From: Negadavirga shengliensis
GTDB taxonomy: Bacteria > Bacteroidota > Bacteroidia > Cytophagales > Cyclobacteriaceae
Direction: 5' to 3'
NCBI RefSeq assembly: GCF_042652345.1
Contig: NZ_JBHSJJ010000005.1
Span: 124,001 to 188,000, forward strand
Length of the DNA: 64,000 bases
In this document: positions 8,635 to 17,591 of the stretch, piece by piece
How positions within the stretch are numbered: position 1 is the first letter of the stretch
How the letters are laid out: each line of letters begins with the position of its first letter
Notes under the pieces: generated by a model
The model's input: the letters and a program-made list of their open reading frames with translations, nothing else
Databases searched by the model: none
Told to the model about the DNA's origin: nothing
Translations under genes and position numbers: made by a program

Positions 8635-9462
8635 ATGAAAACGCAAAATAACAAGGAAAGGAAATTACCGACCACCAAAATTGACGGAACTGCCTTCTTG
8701 GTGGATGTAGAAAAAAACGAACTGCGTGAAAAGGCAAATCCCGAAAATGTCATATCCATCTTTGATCTACATGATGGGGCAAACGAATATGCTTTTGAAT
8801 TTGACAGGAATACAAGAAATCTTGCCATGAGTTGGACACCCGAAAAGGATACTTTAGATATAACGATCCCTCCATTGACAAAGCTTGATCCAGAGGGAAT
8901 GGCTCAGAAATATGGTTATCGGGTTCAGGACATAAAGGACAAGAGTGATTATGAGGTCATGGTTAACCAAAAGGTACTTGCCGAACGGTTATCAGGAAGA
9001 CTTAACACCGTTGACATCATGGGACATACTTTTTATGTGGATATTCCTATGGATTGTCTGCGTCCCAAAGATGATTTCTCGACATTGGGAATCAATTTTT
9101 CTGAAATAGAGCACCATTTGTCAGATGACGGCAAAACCTATCAAATCCCCTATAACCCCCAAACCCATGAATTCCATGAACTGGACTTTGGGAATATTAC
9201 CTCCATACCCAAGGGGGTTTATTTGATTGAATTTCCATGCGCACAACAATTAGACCCGGTTGGCTATGCTCGCCAGCATGGGTTGGAAATGCAGATGTGT
9301 CTGAAAGAAACACCCATCAGAGGGCATTTTGCAGCAAGGGTAATTGACTGGCAGGACACACTTGTTCCAAAGCTGATCAGGGAAAACCAGGCCGGAAGAA
9401 GAAAAGAAAAACAACAAAAAAGACGACCCCCTCACAAACGAAAAGGAAGAGGGATGGGATAA
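8635..9462 (+). CDS. Hypothetical island protein with very basic C-terminal tail
   Basis: A 275-residue soluble protein with no recognised domain. A GTG at 8614 would add seven residues. The ATG at 8635 (MKTQNNKERKLP) is preferred. The body contains two similar-looking stretches with 'LDPEGMAQKYGY' and 'LDPVGYARQHGL', suggesting an internal duplication (residues roughly 85-110 and 205-230). The last ~25 residues are highly basic (RRPPHKRKGRGMG). It follows the methyltransferase-helicase gene by 79 bp and precedes traF, so it may work with the fusion protein or be co-transferred with it. That is inference. Confidence 0.65.
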   Translation: MKTQNNKERKLPTTKIDGTAFLVDVEKNELREKANPENVISIFDLHDGANEYAFEFDRNTRNLAMSWTPEKDTLDITIPPLTKLDPEGMAQKYGYRVQDIKDKSDYEVMVNQKVLAERLSGRLNTVDIMGHTFYVDIPMDCLRPKDDFSTLGINFSEIEHHLSDDGKTYQIPYNPQTHEFHELDFGNITSIPKGVYLIEFPCAQQLDPVGYARQHGLEMQMCLKETPIRGHFAARVIDWQDTLVPKLIRENQAGRRKEKQQKRRPPHKRKGRGMG

Positions 9463-9539
9463 TTGACAAAGAGACACTTACCATTAAGAGAAGATAAAAC
9501 CTGTCCCGGTAAAAAAGGGAAAACAAATCAAAACACACA

Positions 9540-9857
9540 ATGGAATACCAGATCAACAAAGGAATCAACAAGCCCATCGAACTGAAAGGCTTCAAAGCCC
9601 AATACATCGCCTATATGGGGGTGGGATTGGTGGTGCTGCTGATCGCTTTTGCAGTGCTTTACCTTATCGGTTTCCCTCTGTTGCTGCTCTTTCCACTCAT
9701 CATAGGCGGAGGCTTCCTGCTTTTTACCAAGATATTTTCCATGAGCAAAAAATACGGACGACACGGACTGCTCAAAGAAATGGCCTTCAGGAATGTCCCG
9801 GGTGCAGTGGTATCACGAAGCAGAAAGCCATTTTACAGACTAAGGAAAAAACAATGA
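9540..9857 (+). CDS. traF: Conjugative transposon protein TraF (DUF4133)
   Basis: A 105-residue protein. A short soluble N-terminus (EYQINKGINKPIELKGFKAQY) matches the DUF4133/TraF family, followed by two transmembrane helices (about residues 24-44 and 46-64) and a basic cytoplasmic tail. TraF occupies the VirB3 position next to the VirB4-like ATPase TraG. The traF stop overlaps the traG start by 4 bp (ATGA), so the two are translationally coupled. Confidence 0.85.
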   Translation: MEYQINKGINKPIELKGFKAQYIAYMGVGLVVLLIAFAVLYLIGFPLLLLFPLIIGGGFLLFTKIFSMSKKYGRHGLLKEMAFRNVPGAVVSRSRKPFYRLRKKQ

Positions 9858-12355
9858 CACACAACGCACACTACAGAATCGTGGATATGGAGAAGGTTCT
9901 TCCGGTCTGGAAGATCGAAAATGACCTGCTGCTGTCCAGACAGGGCGACATTACCTCGGCTTTCAGGGTGGAGCTTCCCGAAATATTCACCCTTTCGGAG
10001 AAAGATTACCAAACCCTGCATCTGGCCTGGGTAAAGGCCATCAAGGTATTGCCAAAATACTCCGTTCTCCACAAACAGGACTGGTTTGTTCAGACGGGTT
10101 TCAAAGCAGACTTTTCGCACGGCGACAAATCTTTCCTGTCCGCATCAAGCGATAGGTTCTTCCACGAGCGACCGTTTTTGGAACACGAATGCTACCTCTA
10201 TATCACACAACGGCATCCCGGGCACAAGCTTTCCACATCGGCGGTATCCAACCTTTTTGGAAAGGGTATCGTACCGGAAGACACCCTTAACGAACAAATA
10301 CATCAAGAACTGGACAATGCCATTGGCCAGTTCAAAAGAATACTTACCGATTGCGGCATGGTCAGCCTGAACCCGCTGGATGCCGGACAACTGGCCGGAA
10401 CAGCATCCAATACGGGACTGCTCGAAAGGTATTGCTATTTGTTGGAGAAGGACAACGCTCCGGAATTACAGGACATCGTTTTCAGACCCGAATGGAAGAT
10501 CGGCGAGAACCATTGCCAGATGTTTTCCTTGGCCGACGTTGAAGACCTTCCATCCTCTTGCAGTCCTTCCACGGGCTACGAAGGTTACTCCACAGACCGC
10601 ACACGCTTCTCCACCGCATTTGCATCGCCTTTGGGGTATCTGCTTCCCTGCAACCATATCTACAACCAGTATGTCATCGTGGACGATGCTGCACTCACCC
10701 TCAAACAGCTTGAAAGCAAGCGGCTCAGGTTACAATCCCTGTCAGCATACAGCAGGGAAAACGCCATCGCCCGGGAAGCTGTATCGGACTTCCTCAACGA
10801 AGCAATTAGCCAGCAGAGGATGCCCGTAAAAGCACACTTCAACATACTGGTATGGACAGACGAAAGGGATAACCTGAAAGACCTTAGAAACATGGTGTCC
10901 TCGTCACTGGCAAGGATTGATGCGGTACCCAAACTCGAAACCCGTGGAGCGCCACAGCTTTTTTGGGCAGGAATACCGGGCAACTCAGGGGACATCCCTG
11001 TCAACGACACTTTTGACACCTTTATAGAGCAGGCAGCCTGTCTCTTCAATGCGGAAACTGCCTATCGTTCATCCCTAAGTCCGGTAGGGATAAGGCTGGG
11101 CGAAAGGTTGAATGGAACACCTGTCCATGTGGACATATCCGATGAACCCATGAAGAGGGGTTTCATTACCAATAGGAACAAATTCATATTGGGGCCATCC
11201 GGTAGCGGCAAATCATTTTTCACCAACCACATGGTACGCAGTTACTATGAGCAAGGCACCCATATTGTTCTCGTTGATGTGGGACACTCCTACCGGGGAC
11301 TGTGTGATCTGGTAAATGGCTACTATTTTACTTATGAAGAAAACAACCCCATCCGTTTCAACCCATTTTATTTGGAAGATGGTGCCGTTTTGGATACTGA
11401 AAAGAAGGAAAGCCTGAAAACATTATTGTTGGCTCTTTGGAAAAAAGACGATGAAGTGTTCAAGCGTTCCGAGTACGTTGCCCTTTCCAATGCACTGACG
11501 GGCTATTATCAAAAGCTTGAAAAACACCCGGACATTTTCCCCTGCTTTGACAGCTTCTATGAATACCTGCAAAACGAATTTACCGAAACCCTCAAAAAGG
11601 ACAGGGTAAAAGACAAAGACTTTGACGTGGAGAATTTCCTGTATGTCCTGAGGCCATACTATAAGGGAGGGGAATTTGATTACCTGCTGAATGCCCGCAA
11701 AAACCTTAACCTGTTGCAACAGCGCTTTATCGTCTTTGAACTCGATAACATCAAGGATCATCCCATACTTTTTCCGGTTGTCACCATCATCATTATGGAG
11801 ATTTTTATTTCTAAAATGAGAAAACTCAAAGGCATCCGAAAGATGATCCTGATTGAAGAGGCGTGGAAAGCCATCGCCAAAGAGGGAATGGCCGAATACA
11901 TCAAATACCTTTTTAAGACCGTTCGGAAATTCTTCGGTGAGGCCATCGTAGTCACTCAGGAAGTAGAGGACATCATTTCCTCACCTGTGGTCAAACAGGC
12001 CATCATCAACAACTCCGACTGCAAGATCCTCCTTGATCAGAGCAAATATCAAAACAAGTTCGACCAAATACAGGAACTGTTGGGGCTTACTGAAAAGGAA
12101 AAATCCCTGATCCTGTCCATCAACAAGGCCAATGACCCCGAACGGATGTACAAAGAGGTGTTCATCGGTCTTGGAGGGCAGCTGTCCAAAGTGTACCGCA
12201 CGGAGGTTTCCCTTGAGGAATATCTGGCCTACACCACTGAGGAAAGCGAAAAGGTAAAAGTCCAGGAATATACCCAAAAGTTTGGCGGTGACATGAAAGC
12301 CGCAATAAAAGCCCTGGCTTCCGATATGCGCAAAACCAAAAATCCGAACCCATGA
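9854..12355 (+). CDS. traG: Conjugation ATPase TraG (VirB4-like)
   Basis: An 833-residue cytoplasmic or inner-membrane-associated ATPase of the Bacteroides TraG/VirB4 family that energises assembly of the mating channel. The Walker A motif LGPSGSGKSFFTNH is at about residues 446-459 and the Walker B-like MILIEEAWKAI at about 662-672. The RKFFGEAIVVTQEVEDI stretch following it is typical of VirB4 proteins. The N-terminal ~400 residues form the family's non-ATPase domain. Length is typical. It overlaps traF by 4 bp and the next gene by 4 bp, so it lies at the heart of one operon. It should not be confused with the TraG/VirD4 coupling protein of other plasmids, which is not seen here. Confidence 0.95.
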   Translation: MTHNAHYRIVDMEKVLPVWKIENDLLLSRQGDITSAFRVELPEIFTLSEKDYQTLHLAWVKAIKVLPKYSVLHKQDWFVQTGFKADFSHGDKSFLSASSDRFFHERPFLEHECYLYITQRHPGHKLSTSAVSNLFGKGIVPEDTLNEQIHQELDNAIGQFKRILTDCGMVSLNPLDAGQLAGTASNTGLLERYCYLLEKDNAPELQDIVFRPEWKIGENHCQMFSLADVEDLPSSCSPSTGYEGYSTDRTRFSTAFASPLGYLLPCNHIYNQYVIVDDAALTLKQLESKRLRLQSLSAYSRENAIAREAVSDFLNEAISQQRMPVKAHFNILVWTDERDNLKDLRNMVSSSLARIDAVPKLETRGAPQLFWAGIPGNSGDIPVNDTFDTFIEQAACLFNAETAYRSSLSPVGIRLGERLNGTPVHVDISDEPMKRGFITNRNKFILGPSGSGKSFFTNHMVRSYYEQGTHIVLVDVGHSYRGLCDLVNGYYFTYEENNPIRFNPFYLEDGAVLDTEKKESLKTLLLALWKKDDEVFKRSEYVALSNALTGYYQKLEKHPDIFPCFDSFYEYLQNEFTETLKKDRVKDKDFDVENFLYVLRPYYKGGEFDYLLNARKNLNLLQQRFIVFELDNIKDHPILFPVVTIIIMEIFISKMRKLKGIRKMILIEEAWKAIAKEGMAEYIKYLFKTVRKFFGEAIVVTQEVEDIISSPVVKQAIINNSDCKILLDQSKYQNKFDQIQELLGLTEKEKSLILSINKANDPERMYKEVFIGLGGQLSKVYRTEVSLEEYLAYTTEESEKVKVQEYTQKFGGDMKAAIKALASDMRKTKNPNP

Positions 12356-13029
12356 AAAGAAAGCTAAAATCACTATTGCTGGCATTGCTGCTGACAATGA
12401 CCGTATCTCCACAACAAGCCAAAGCTGATCCTGTAATTGCAGAAATCATCAGGCAGGGTATAATCAAGGTAATTAAGGCGGTGGACTTGAAAATCCAACG
12501 CCTTCAACTCAATACCATCTGGTTACAAAATACACAGAAAACCATTGAGAATGTACTTTCCAAACTCAAACTGGATGAAATCTCCGAGTGGACAGAAAAA
12601 CAAAGAGAGTTGTTTGGGGACTATTACGATGAACTCTGGAAGGTCAAGAATATCATCACCCAATACCAGCGTATCCGTGACATTGCCCGGAATCAGACTT
12701 TGTTGATAAACGAATACCAGACAGTATGGAATCTCCTGCGTCAAAGTCAGTATTTCTCTATCGGGGAAATACGGTATATGGAAAATGTCTACACTAAAAT
12801 CCTTGAATCCAGTCTCAACAACATGGAGCAGATTTACATCGTGGCCAGCTCATTCAGGACACAGATGAGCGATGCGGAAAGACTGGAACTCATTCACCGG
12901 GTTGACCGGGATGTCCGTAACAATCTGGCTGATCTAAGAAGATTCAACCGCCAAAATATTGGTCTGGACAGCCAAAGAGGGGGAAACCTTAAAAACATCA
13001 ACATCATACAGGAAATCTATGGGCTTTAA
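12352..13029 (+). CDS. Exported TraI-like conjugation protein, first of three tandem paralogues
   Basis: A 225-residue protein with a signal peptide (MKRKLKSLLLALLLTMTVSP..AKA), then an all-helical domain with likely coiled coils. The C-terminal part, MSDAERLELIHRVDRDVRNN, followed by an RRFNRQ motif and a final EIYGL, recurs in the next two genes. Similar proteins in Bacteroidetes elements are annotated as TraI-type conjugal transfer proteins. Its place between the VirB4-like and VirB6-like genes equals that of VirB5, a minor pilus component. A VirB5-like role in the periplasm or at the cell surface is inferred from position only. It overlaps traG by 4 bp. Confidence 0.75.
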   Translation: MKRKLKSLLLALLLTMTVSPQQAKADPVIAEIIRQGIIKVIKAVDLKIQRLQLNTIWLQNTQKTIENVLSKLKLDEISEWTEKQRELFGDYYDELWKVKNIITQYQRIRDIARNQTLLINEYQTVWNLLRQSQYFSIGEIRYMENVYTKILESSLNNMEQIYIVASSFRTQMSDAERLELIHRVDRDVRNNLADLRRFNRQNIGLDSQRGGNLKNINIIQEIYGL

Positions 13030-13660
13030 AATACTTCCCCTCACCGTGGTTCTATTGCTGGCAACTTCAATGTCTTCCCACGCCCAGAAATTTGATGAAT
13101 GGTTTAAGCAAAAAGAAACACAGATCAAATATCTGGTTGAACAGGTCGTGGCCTACAGACTCATATTGTCCCAATCAAAGAAAGGTTACGACATTATGCA
13201 AAACGGACTGGGGTCGATACACGGATTCAAATCCGGCGAGTTCAACGACCACCAAAGTTATATTTTTAGTCTGGATGCCGTCAGTCCCGAAGTCAGAAAC
13301 CATCAGCGGGTTGAGGACTTTGTCGGAATGCAACACCGGTTTTTGAAAGAATGGCAGACCATCAGTGTCTTCATGGCCAACAATTCCGGCCTTACAGTAC
13401 CTGAATCAAGCTATATCTCGGATATACACCGACAGGTATCCAGAAAAGCGGGGAATCTGTCGATGGAGTTTCAGGATGTAATGTCCAATAGGAATCTGCA
13501 AATGACCGATGCGGAAAGAATAGAACGAATTGACCACCTCTACAGAGACTATCTGAAAAACTACCTTCTCTTCAAACGCTTCAACAACCAGATAAAATCC
13601 CTGATGGTATCGAGAAGGCATGACCGGAATGCCATTCAGTTTCTGGAAGAATTATACTAA
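13019..13660 (+). CDS. Exported conjugation protein, second of three tandem paralogues
   Basis: A 213-residue protein. The ATG at 13019 is chosen because it begins a clear signal peptide (MGFKILPLTVVLLLATSMSSHAQ); longer in-frame starts would bury it. The mature part is helical and shares the MTDAERIERIDHLYRDY block and KRFNNQ motif with its two neighbours. The start overlaps the end of the previous gene by 11 bp. No enzyme motif is present. It is likely a periplasmic or surface component of the mating apparatus, by context. Confidence 0.7.
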   Translation: MGFKILPLTVVLLLATSMSSHAQKFDEWFKQKETQIKYLVEQVVAYRLILSQSKKGYDIMQNGLGSIHGFKSGEFNDHQSYIFSLDAVSPEVRNHQRVEDFVGMQHRFLKEWQTISVFMANNSGLTVPESSYISDIHRQVSRKAGNLSMEFQDVMSNRNLQMTDAERIERIDHLYRDYLKNYLLFKRFNNQIKSLMVSRRHDRNAIQFLEELY

Positions 13661-13677
13661 CCCAAAAACAACAAACA

Positions 13678-14301
13678 ATGAGAAAAATACTGATGATATG
13701 CCTGATGGTATTTTGCCTTTACCAACCGGTAAAGGCACAAGAGCAAGAAACTGCACAACTTCTGCTCAATGTCGAAAAACTCGCCACCCTGAAAAATATT
13801 TTGGAAAATATGTACGATGGATACACGATTCTAACCAACGGTTACAATGCCGTAAAGGATATCAGCCAGGGTAATTTTAGTTTGCACCAGACATTTTTGG
13901 ATGGCCTTATGGCTGTCAGTCCCTCCGTAAGAAGATACCAACGGGTAGTTGATATCATCTCCCAACAGCAGGCCATACTCTCTGAATACAGTAGGGCTTA
14001 TAACGTCTTTGTGTCGGGAGGGCAGTTTACCCCCGCAGAGATCAATTACATCGGAAGAATATACAGCCAACTCTTTTCCCGGAGTCTGCAAAACCTCCAA
14101 GAGCTGACCATGATCGTTACCGCCGGACAGGTAAGGATGAACGATGCAGAACGGTTAAAATCAATTGACCGGATTTATGAGGATATGACCGAAAAGCTCA
14201 GCTTTCTCAGGGGGTTCAACAAACAGACGGCTGCCCTGCAAAACCTTCGCAAGCACGACAGCGACAACCACGAACTACTCAAATTGATATACGGACTTTA
14301 A
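13678..14301 (+). CDS. Exported conjugation protein, third of three tandem paralogues
   Basis: A 207-residue protein with a signal peptide (MRKILMICLMVFCLYQPVKAQ) and a helical mature domain ending in MNDAERLKSIDRIYEDM, RGFNKQ and LIYGL, shared with the two upstream genes. Database entries for such proteins often carry a 'TerB family tellurite resistance' label. Nothing in the sequence or context points to tellurite, and the tra setting argues for a structural transfer role. It starts 17 bp after its paralogue and ends 11 bp before traJ. Confidence 0.75.
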   Translation: MRKILMICLMVFCLYQPVKAQEQETAQLLLNVEKLATLKNILENMYDGYTILTNGYNAVKDISQGNFSLHQTFLDGLMAVSPSVRRYQRVVDIISQQQAILSEYSRAYNVFVSGGQFTPAEINYIGRIYSQLFSRSLQNLQELTMIVTAGQVRMNDAERLKSIDRIYEDMTEKLSFLRGFNKQTAALQNLRKHDSDNHELLKLIYGL

Positions 14302-14312
14302 TTTAATACCAG

Positions 14313-15320
14313 ATGGACAAAAGAAAAACCATGTGCCTTACGGCAATTGCCCTTATGCTGCTGTTGATTGTCCCCGAACAGGCATCAGCCCAGGGATTGA
14401 CAGGAAGCGTTAGACAGCTCCATGGAATACTGCAAAGGCTCTACGACGACATGATACCTCTGGCAAGCCAGCTTATCGGAGTGGGTAGGGTGATAGCGGG
14501 TTTTGCCGCACTGTTGTTTATCTCCCAAAGGGTGTGGCGACACCTTGCCAATGCAGAACCCATTGACGTGTATCCCCTGCTGCGGCCATTTGCGATCGGT
14601 ATGGCAATATTGCTTTTCCCTTCCGTAATGGCATTGATGAACGGAGTGCTCAATCCATTGGTCAGGGGTACCGAAAACATGGTAGTCAATAGCAACGACG
14701 CTATCATGTGGCATATTGATAAACAAAAAGAGGATACACGTTGGGCGATAGAAAACCAGCCTCATGCAAATCAACCTGAACTTGACCAGTATGAAGAACA
14801 GGAAGCCAATGAAAACCTTTCCGGCGGCACTTGGGGTGGAAGAATTCTCTATGTGGGAATGAAAAACATGGCATTGTCAGCCATCCGGTGGCTGTTGGAA
14901 CTGCTCTACGTATCCGCTGCCCTGTGTATCAATACCATCAGGACTTTTCATCTTATCATATTAACGATCCTTGGGCCGATTGTATTGGGACTTTCTGTGT
15001 TCGAAGGCTTTCAGCACATTCTTTCCAACTGGATAGCCAAGTATGTTAACGTATACCTCTGGCTCCCCATTGCCAACATTTTTGGAGCCATCATCTCAAA
15101 GATCGTCGAGAACATGGCGCTGATTTCCCAAGACTTCTTTAGCGGCCTGGCCTATTCGGTTTTCATGTTGCTCGCCATTATAGGCTATACCACCATACCA
15201 AACATTTCCAATTACATCATCAGCGGAGGAAGCAGGGACGGCATTCTGCACAAAGCCAGTAAAATGGCCGGAAGTGCGGCAGGTGCCGGGGCTTCCGCAG
15301 CAGTAGGAATGATGAAGTAA
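14313..15320 (+). CDS. traJ: Conjugative transposon protein TraJ (VirB6-like)
   Basis: A 335-residue polytopic membrane protein. After an N-terminal signal/anchor (about residues 7-26, ending ASAQ) there are several hydrophobic helices: near 54-72, 86-112, 190-235 and 250-320. A hydrophilic loop at about 120-165 (KQKEDTRWAIENQPHANQPE) lies between them. This is the layout of Bacteroides TraJ, which fills the VirB6 role of the inner-membrane channel. The C-terminus is Gly/Ala-rich. It lies in the tra operon with 11 bp upstream spacing. Confidence 0.85.
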   Translation: MDKRKTMCLTAIALMLLLIVPEQASAQGLTGSVRQLHGILQRLYDDMIPLASQLIGVGRVIAGFAALLFISQRVWRHLANAEPIDVYPLLRPFAIGMAILLFPSVMALMNGVLNPLVRGTENMVVNSNDAIMWHIDKQKEDTRWAIENQPHANQPELDQYEEQEANENLSGGTWGGRILYVGMKNMALSAIRWLLELLYVSAALCINTIRTFHLIILTILGPIVLGLSVFEGFQHILSNWIAKYVNVYLWLPIANIFGAIISKIVENMALISQDFFSGLAYSVFMLLAIIGYTTIPNISNYIISGGSRDGILHKASKMAGSAAGAGASAAVGMMK

Positions 15321-15339
15321 GATAACCATCAAAGCAAAA

Positions 15340-15957
15340 ATGTTTAGACAACTCAAAAATATTGACACCGCATTCAGGCACATTAAAACCTTCTCTCTTG
15401 TACTGGTCATTGCCTGTGCCGGAATCTGCTGTTTTACCGTATATCAGGCTTTTAAAATGGTATTGACGGCTCAGGAACGGATTTACCTTCTTGCCAATGA
15501 CAAGGCGTTGGAGGCATTTTCGGCAGAAAGGAAAGACAACATTCCCGTAGAAGCCCGTGATCACGTGAAGATGTTCCACCATTATTTCTTCACCCTTGAC
15601 CCGGACGAGAAAGTGATTGAAAGTCACATCAATCAGGCGCTCGGTCTGGCTGACAACTCGGCTGCCAATCAATTCAGTGACCTGAAGGAAGGAGGCTACT
15701 TCACCGGAATAATATCTGGCAATGTCAGCCAGACCATAAAGATGGACAGCATCAAGATCAGCACGGAAAGCCATCCCTATTCTTTCCGCTATTACGGCAC
15801 GCAGAAGATCATCCGGTCAACCAGTGTGGTCACAAGGAAGCTGATTACGGAAGGCAGGTTGAGAAATGTCAACCGCTCCGATTTCAATCCGCACGGTTTT
15901 CTGATCGAAAAATGGAAGGTCATCGAAAACCGGGATATAGACATCAACAAACGGTAA
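15340..15957 (+). CDS. traK: Conjugative transposon protein TraK (VirB8-like)
   Basis: A 205-residue protein with a short cytoplasmic N-terminus (MFRQLKNIDTAFRHIKTF), one transmembrane helix (about residues 19-40) and a periplasmic domain. This is the organisation of VirB8-like assembly proteins and matches Bacteroides TraK in size and N-terminal motif. It starts 19 bp after traJ and is followed within 7 bp by the small TraL-like gene. Confidence 0.9.
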   Translation: MFRQLKNIDTAFRHIKTFSLVLVIACAGICCFTVYQAFKMVLTAQERIYLLANDKALEAFSAERKDNIPVEARDHVKMFHHYFFTLDPDEKVIESHINQALGLADNSAANQFSDLKEGGYFTGIISGNVSQTIKMDSIKISTESHPYSFRYYGTQKIIRSTSVVTRKLITEGRLRNVNRSDFNPHGFLIEKWKVIENRDIDINKR

Positions 15958-15964
15958 CTGTAAT

Positions 15965-16225
15965 ATGAAAAACAAAGCAATCATACCATGGGCTGACCTC
16001 TTTGCAAGGATGATGGCACCTTGGAAACAAACTGAGAAAAGAATAACGACCTACCTCCAAAAAAAAGAAGCCGGATTAAATGTAAAAGAGAAGAAACTGC
16101 TACTGATCCTTTACATCCTGCTGGTCACGGGCTGCCTGCTTTGCATCTTACTCAGGGCGTTTGGAGCACTTGGAGGCAGTCCCATCAGGGTTTTGTTACC
16201 CATCAACCCGATGGGTATTCTATAA
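15965..16225 (+). CDS. Small membrane protein in the TraL position
   Basis: An 86-residue protein with a charged N-terminal half and one strong transmembrane helix at about residues 43-64 (KKLLLILYILLVTGCLLCILLRAFG). Its size, single membrane span and place between TraK and TraM match TraL of Bacteroides conjugative transposons. Sequence conservation in that family is weak, so the call is mostly positional. It presumably helps the inner-membrane complex. Confidence 0.6.
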   Translation: MKNKAIIPWADLFARMMAPWKQTEKRITTYLQKKEAGLNVKEKKLLLILYILLVTGCLLCILLRAFGALGGSPIRVLLPINPMGIL

Positions 16226-16266
16226 GAATCCAGCTTATTAAACAATCAATCAAATCCTCAAATATC

Positions 16267-17562
16267 ATGAAAACACAACCCCAAAGCGAAAAATTTAAAC
16301 GACACCGTAAGTTTCTATTGGTACTCCCGTTGTTTGCACTCCCTTTCCTTGTAACCACCTTCTGGGCATTGGGAGGAGGAAATCCTACTGTGGAATACAT
16401 CGAAGAAAACACAGGTCTTATTGGGACACTTCCCACACCGGACATTGAAGAAAAGCCGATGGACAAGCTTTCCATTTATGAAAAGGCGAAAAAGGATTCC
16501 AGCGAAAAGAGAAAACAATACAACCAAGATCCTTATGCCGATTTCTTTCAAATAAAAGAAAAGGAAAGCCGGGATTTGGAAATGTCAGACCATTCGGAAT
16601 CTACCATCATTGAAACCACACCGATGAAGGAGCAGGAGATAAAGATCAGGCAACAATTGGATGAACTTCAGGCGGTGTTGGAACAACCCGACCCTATCCC
16701 TTCCCACAGTATGCAAACAGAGAGGAAAAGGGAAGTGCCGATTGAATTAAGCGGGGACATTGACAGGTTGGAGAACATGATGAAAACCATGTCAACACCC
16801 AATACCGAAGACCCGGAAATGATGCAGATTGAAGCCATGCTTGAAAAGATTTTGGACGTTCAGCATCCCGAAAGGGTGAAGGATAGGCTTAGGGAAAAAT
16901 CCCTTGAAAACAAAGGTAAGGTATTTCCCATTCATGCCGATGGCAAACCAAAGCAGTCACAAGGCATTCCCAAAAAAAGCCGGGAAACCATCGATTATGA
17001 AAAGGAAGAGGACGGATTAGTCCCTCTTTTTACCCAAAAAACACAGACCAATGGTTTTTATAGTCTTGAAGACGAACCCACCCCCGATGAGAATAACATT
17101 TTTGCGGTTCCTGCTGTCATCCACGGAGAGCAGACACTTACAGCAGGCGCCACGATAAAGATGCGCCTGACTAGGGATGTGTATATCAACGGAACCCGGA
17201 TACCCTCCGGCAGCTTTGTGTTCGGCACATGCGGCATTCAGGGGGAAAGGTTGGAGGTCGAGGTTGAAGGCATACGCCACGGAGAGGTAATCTTCCCGGT
17301 AAGCCTTTCAGTCTACGATCTGGATGCCATACCCGGGGTAAGAATTCCGGGAGCGATTACCCGAGAATCGGTGAAGGAAGGTACCGCCAGTGCCATACAG
17401 GGAGCGCAGTTTATGGCTTTCAACCCTTCACTCGAAGCTCAGGCCGCCAATGCAGGCATTGAGGCTGCCAAAGGGCTTTTCAGCAAAAAAGCCAAACTTA
17501 TAAGGGTAACGGTAAAAGATACCCATCCAGTCCTTCTCGTTGACCAAAACCAACGCTATTAA
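16267..17562 (+). CDS. traM: Conjugative transposon protein TraM (VirB10-like)
   Basis: A 431-residue protein. The ATG at 16267 is chosen because the N-terminus MKTQPQSEKFKRHRKFLLVLPLFALPFL is typical of TraM, with one transmembrane helix at about residues 17-37. A long charged, low-complexity periplasmic linker (about 60-260) leads to a conserved C-terminal domain (about 280-430) with AVIHGEQTLTAGATIKMRL and a LFSKKAKLIRVTV end. This resembles the VirB10/TrbI fold that spans the periplasm and links both membranes. It lies directly upstream of traN. Confidence 0.9.
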   Translation: MKTQPQSEKFKRHRKFLLVLPLFALPFLVTTFWALGGGNPTVEYIEENTGLIGTLPTPDIEEKPMDKLSIYEKAKKDSSEKRKQYNQDPYADFFQIKEKESRDLEMSDHSESTIIETTPMKEQEIKIRQQLDELQAVLEQPDPIPSHSMQTERKREVPIELSGDIDRLENMMKTMSTPNTEDPEMMQIEAMLEKILDVQHPERVKDRLREKSLENKGKVFPIHADGKPKQSQGIPKKSRETIDYEKEEDGLVPLFTQKTQTNGFYSLEDEPTPDENNIFAVPAVIHGEQTLTAGATIKMRLTRDVYINGTRIPSGSFVFGTCGIQGERLEVEVEGIRHGEVIFPVSLSVYDLDAIPGVRIPGAITRESVKEGTASAIQGAQFMAFNPSLEAQAANAGIEAAKGLFSKKAKLIRVTVKDTHPVLLVDQNQRY

Positions 17563-17591
17563 TAATCTCCAAAACTCTTAATCAAAAGACC

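Noticed and set aside
10380..10829. Alternate-frame reading frames within traG
   Set aside because: They are shifted frames of the traG coding sequence, with no domain or start context.
13678..14301. Tellurite-resistance (TerB) function for the third VirB5-position protein
   Set aside because: The label is known from database habit; the signal peptide, paralogous neighbours and tra context point to transfer instead.
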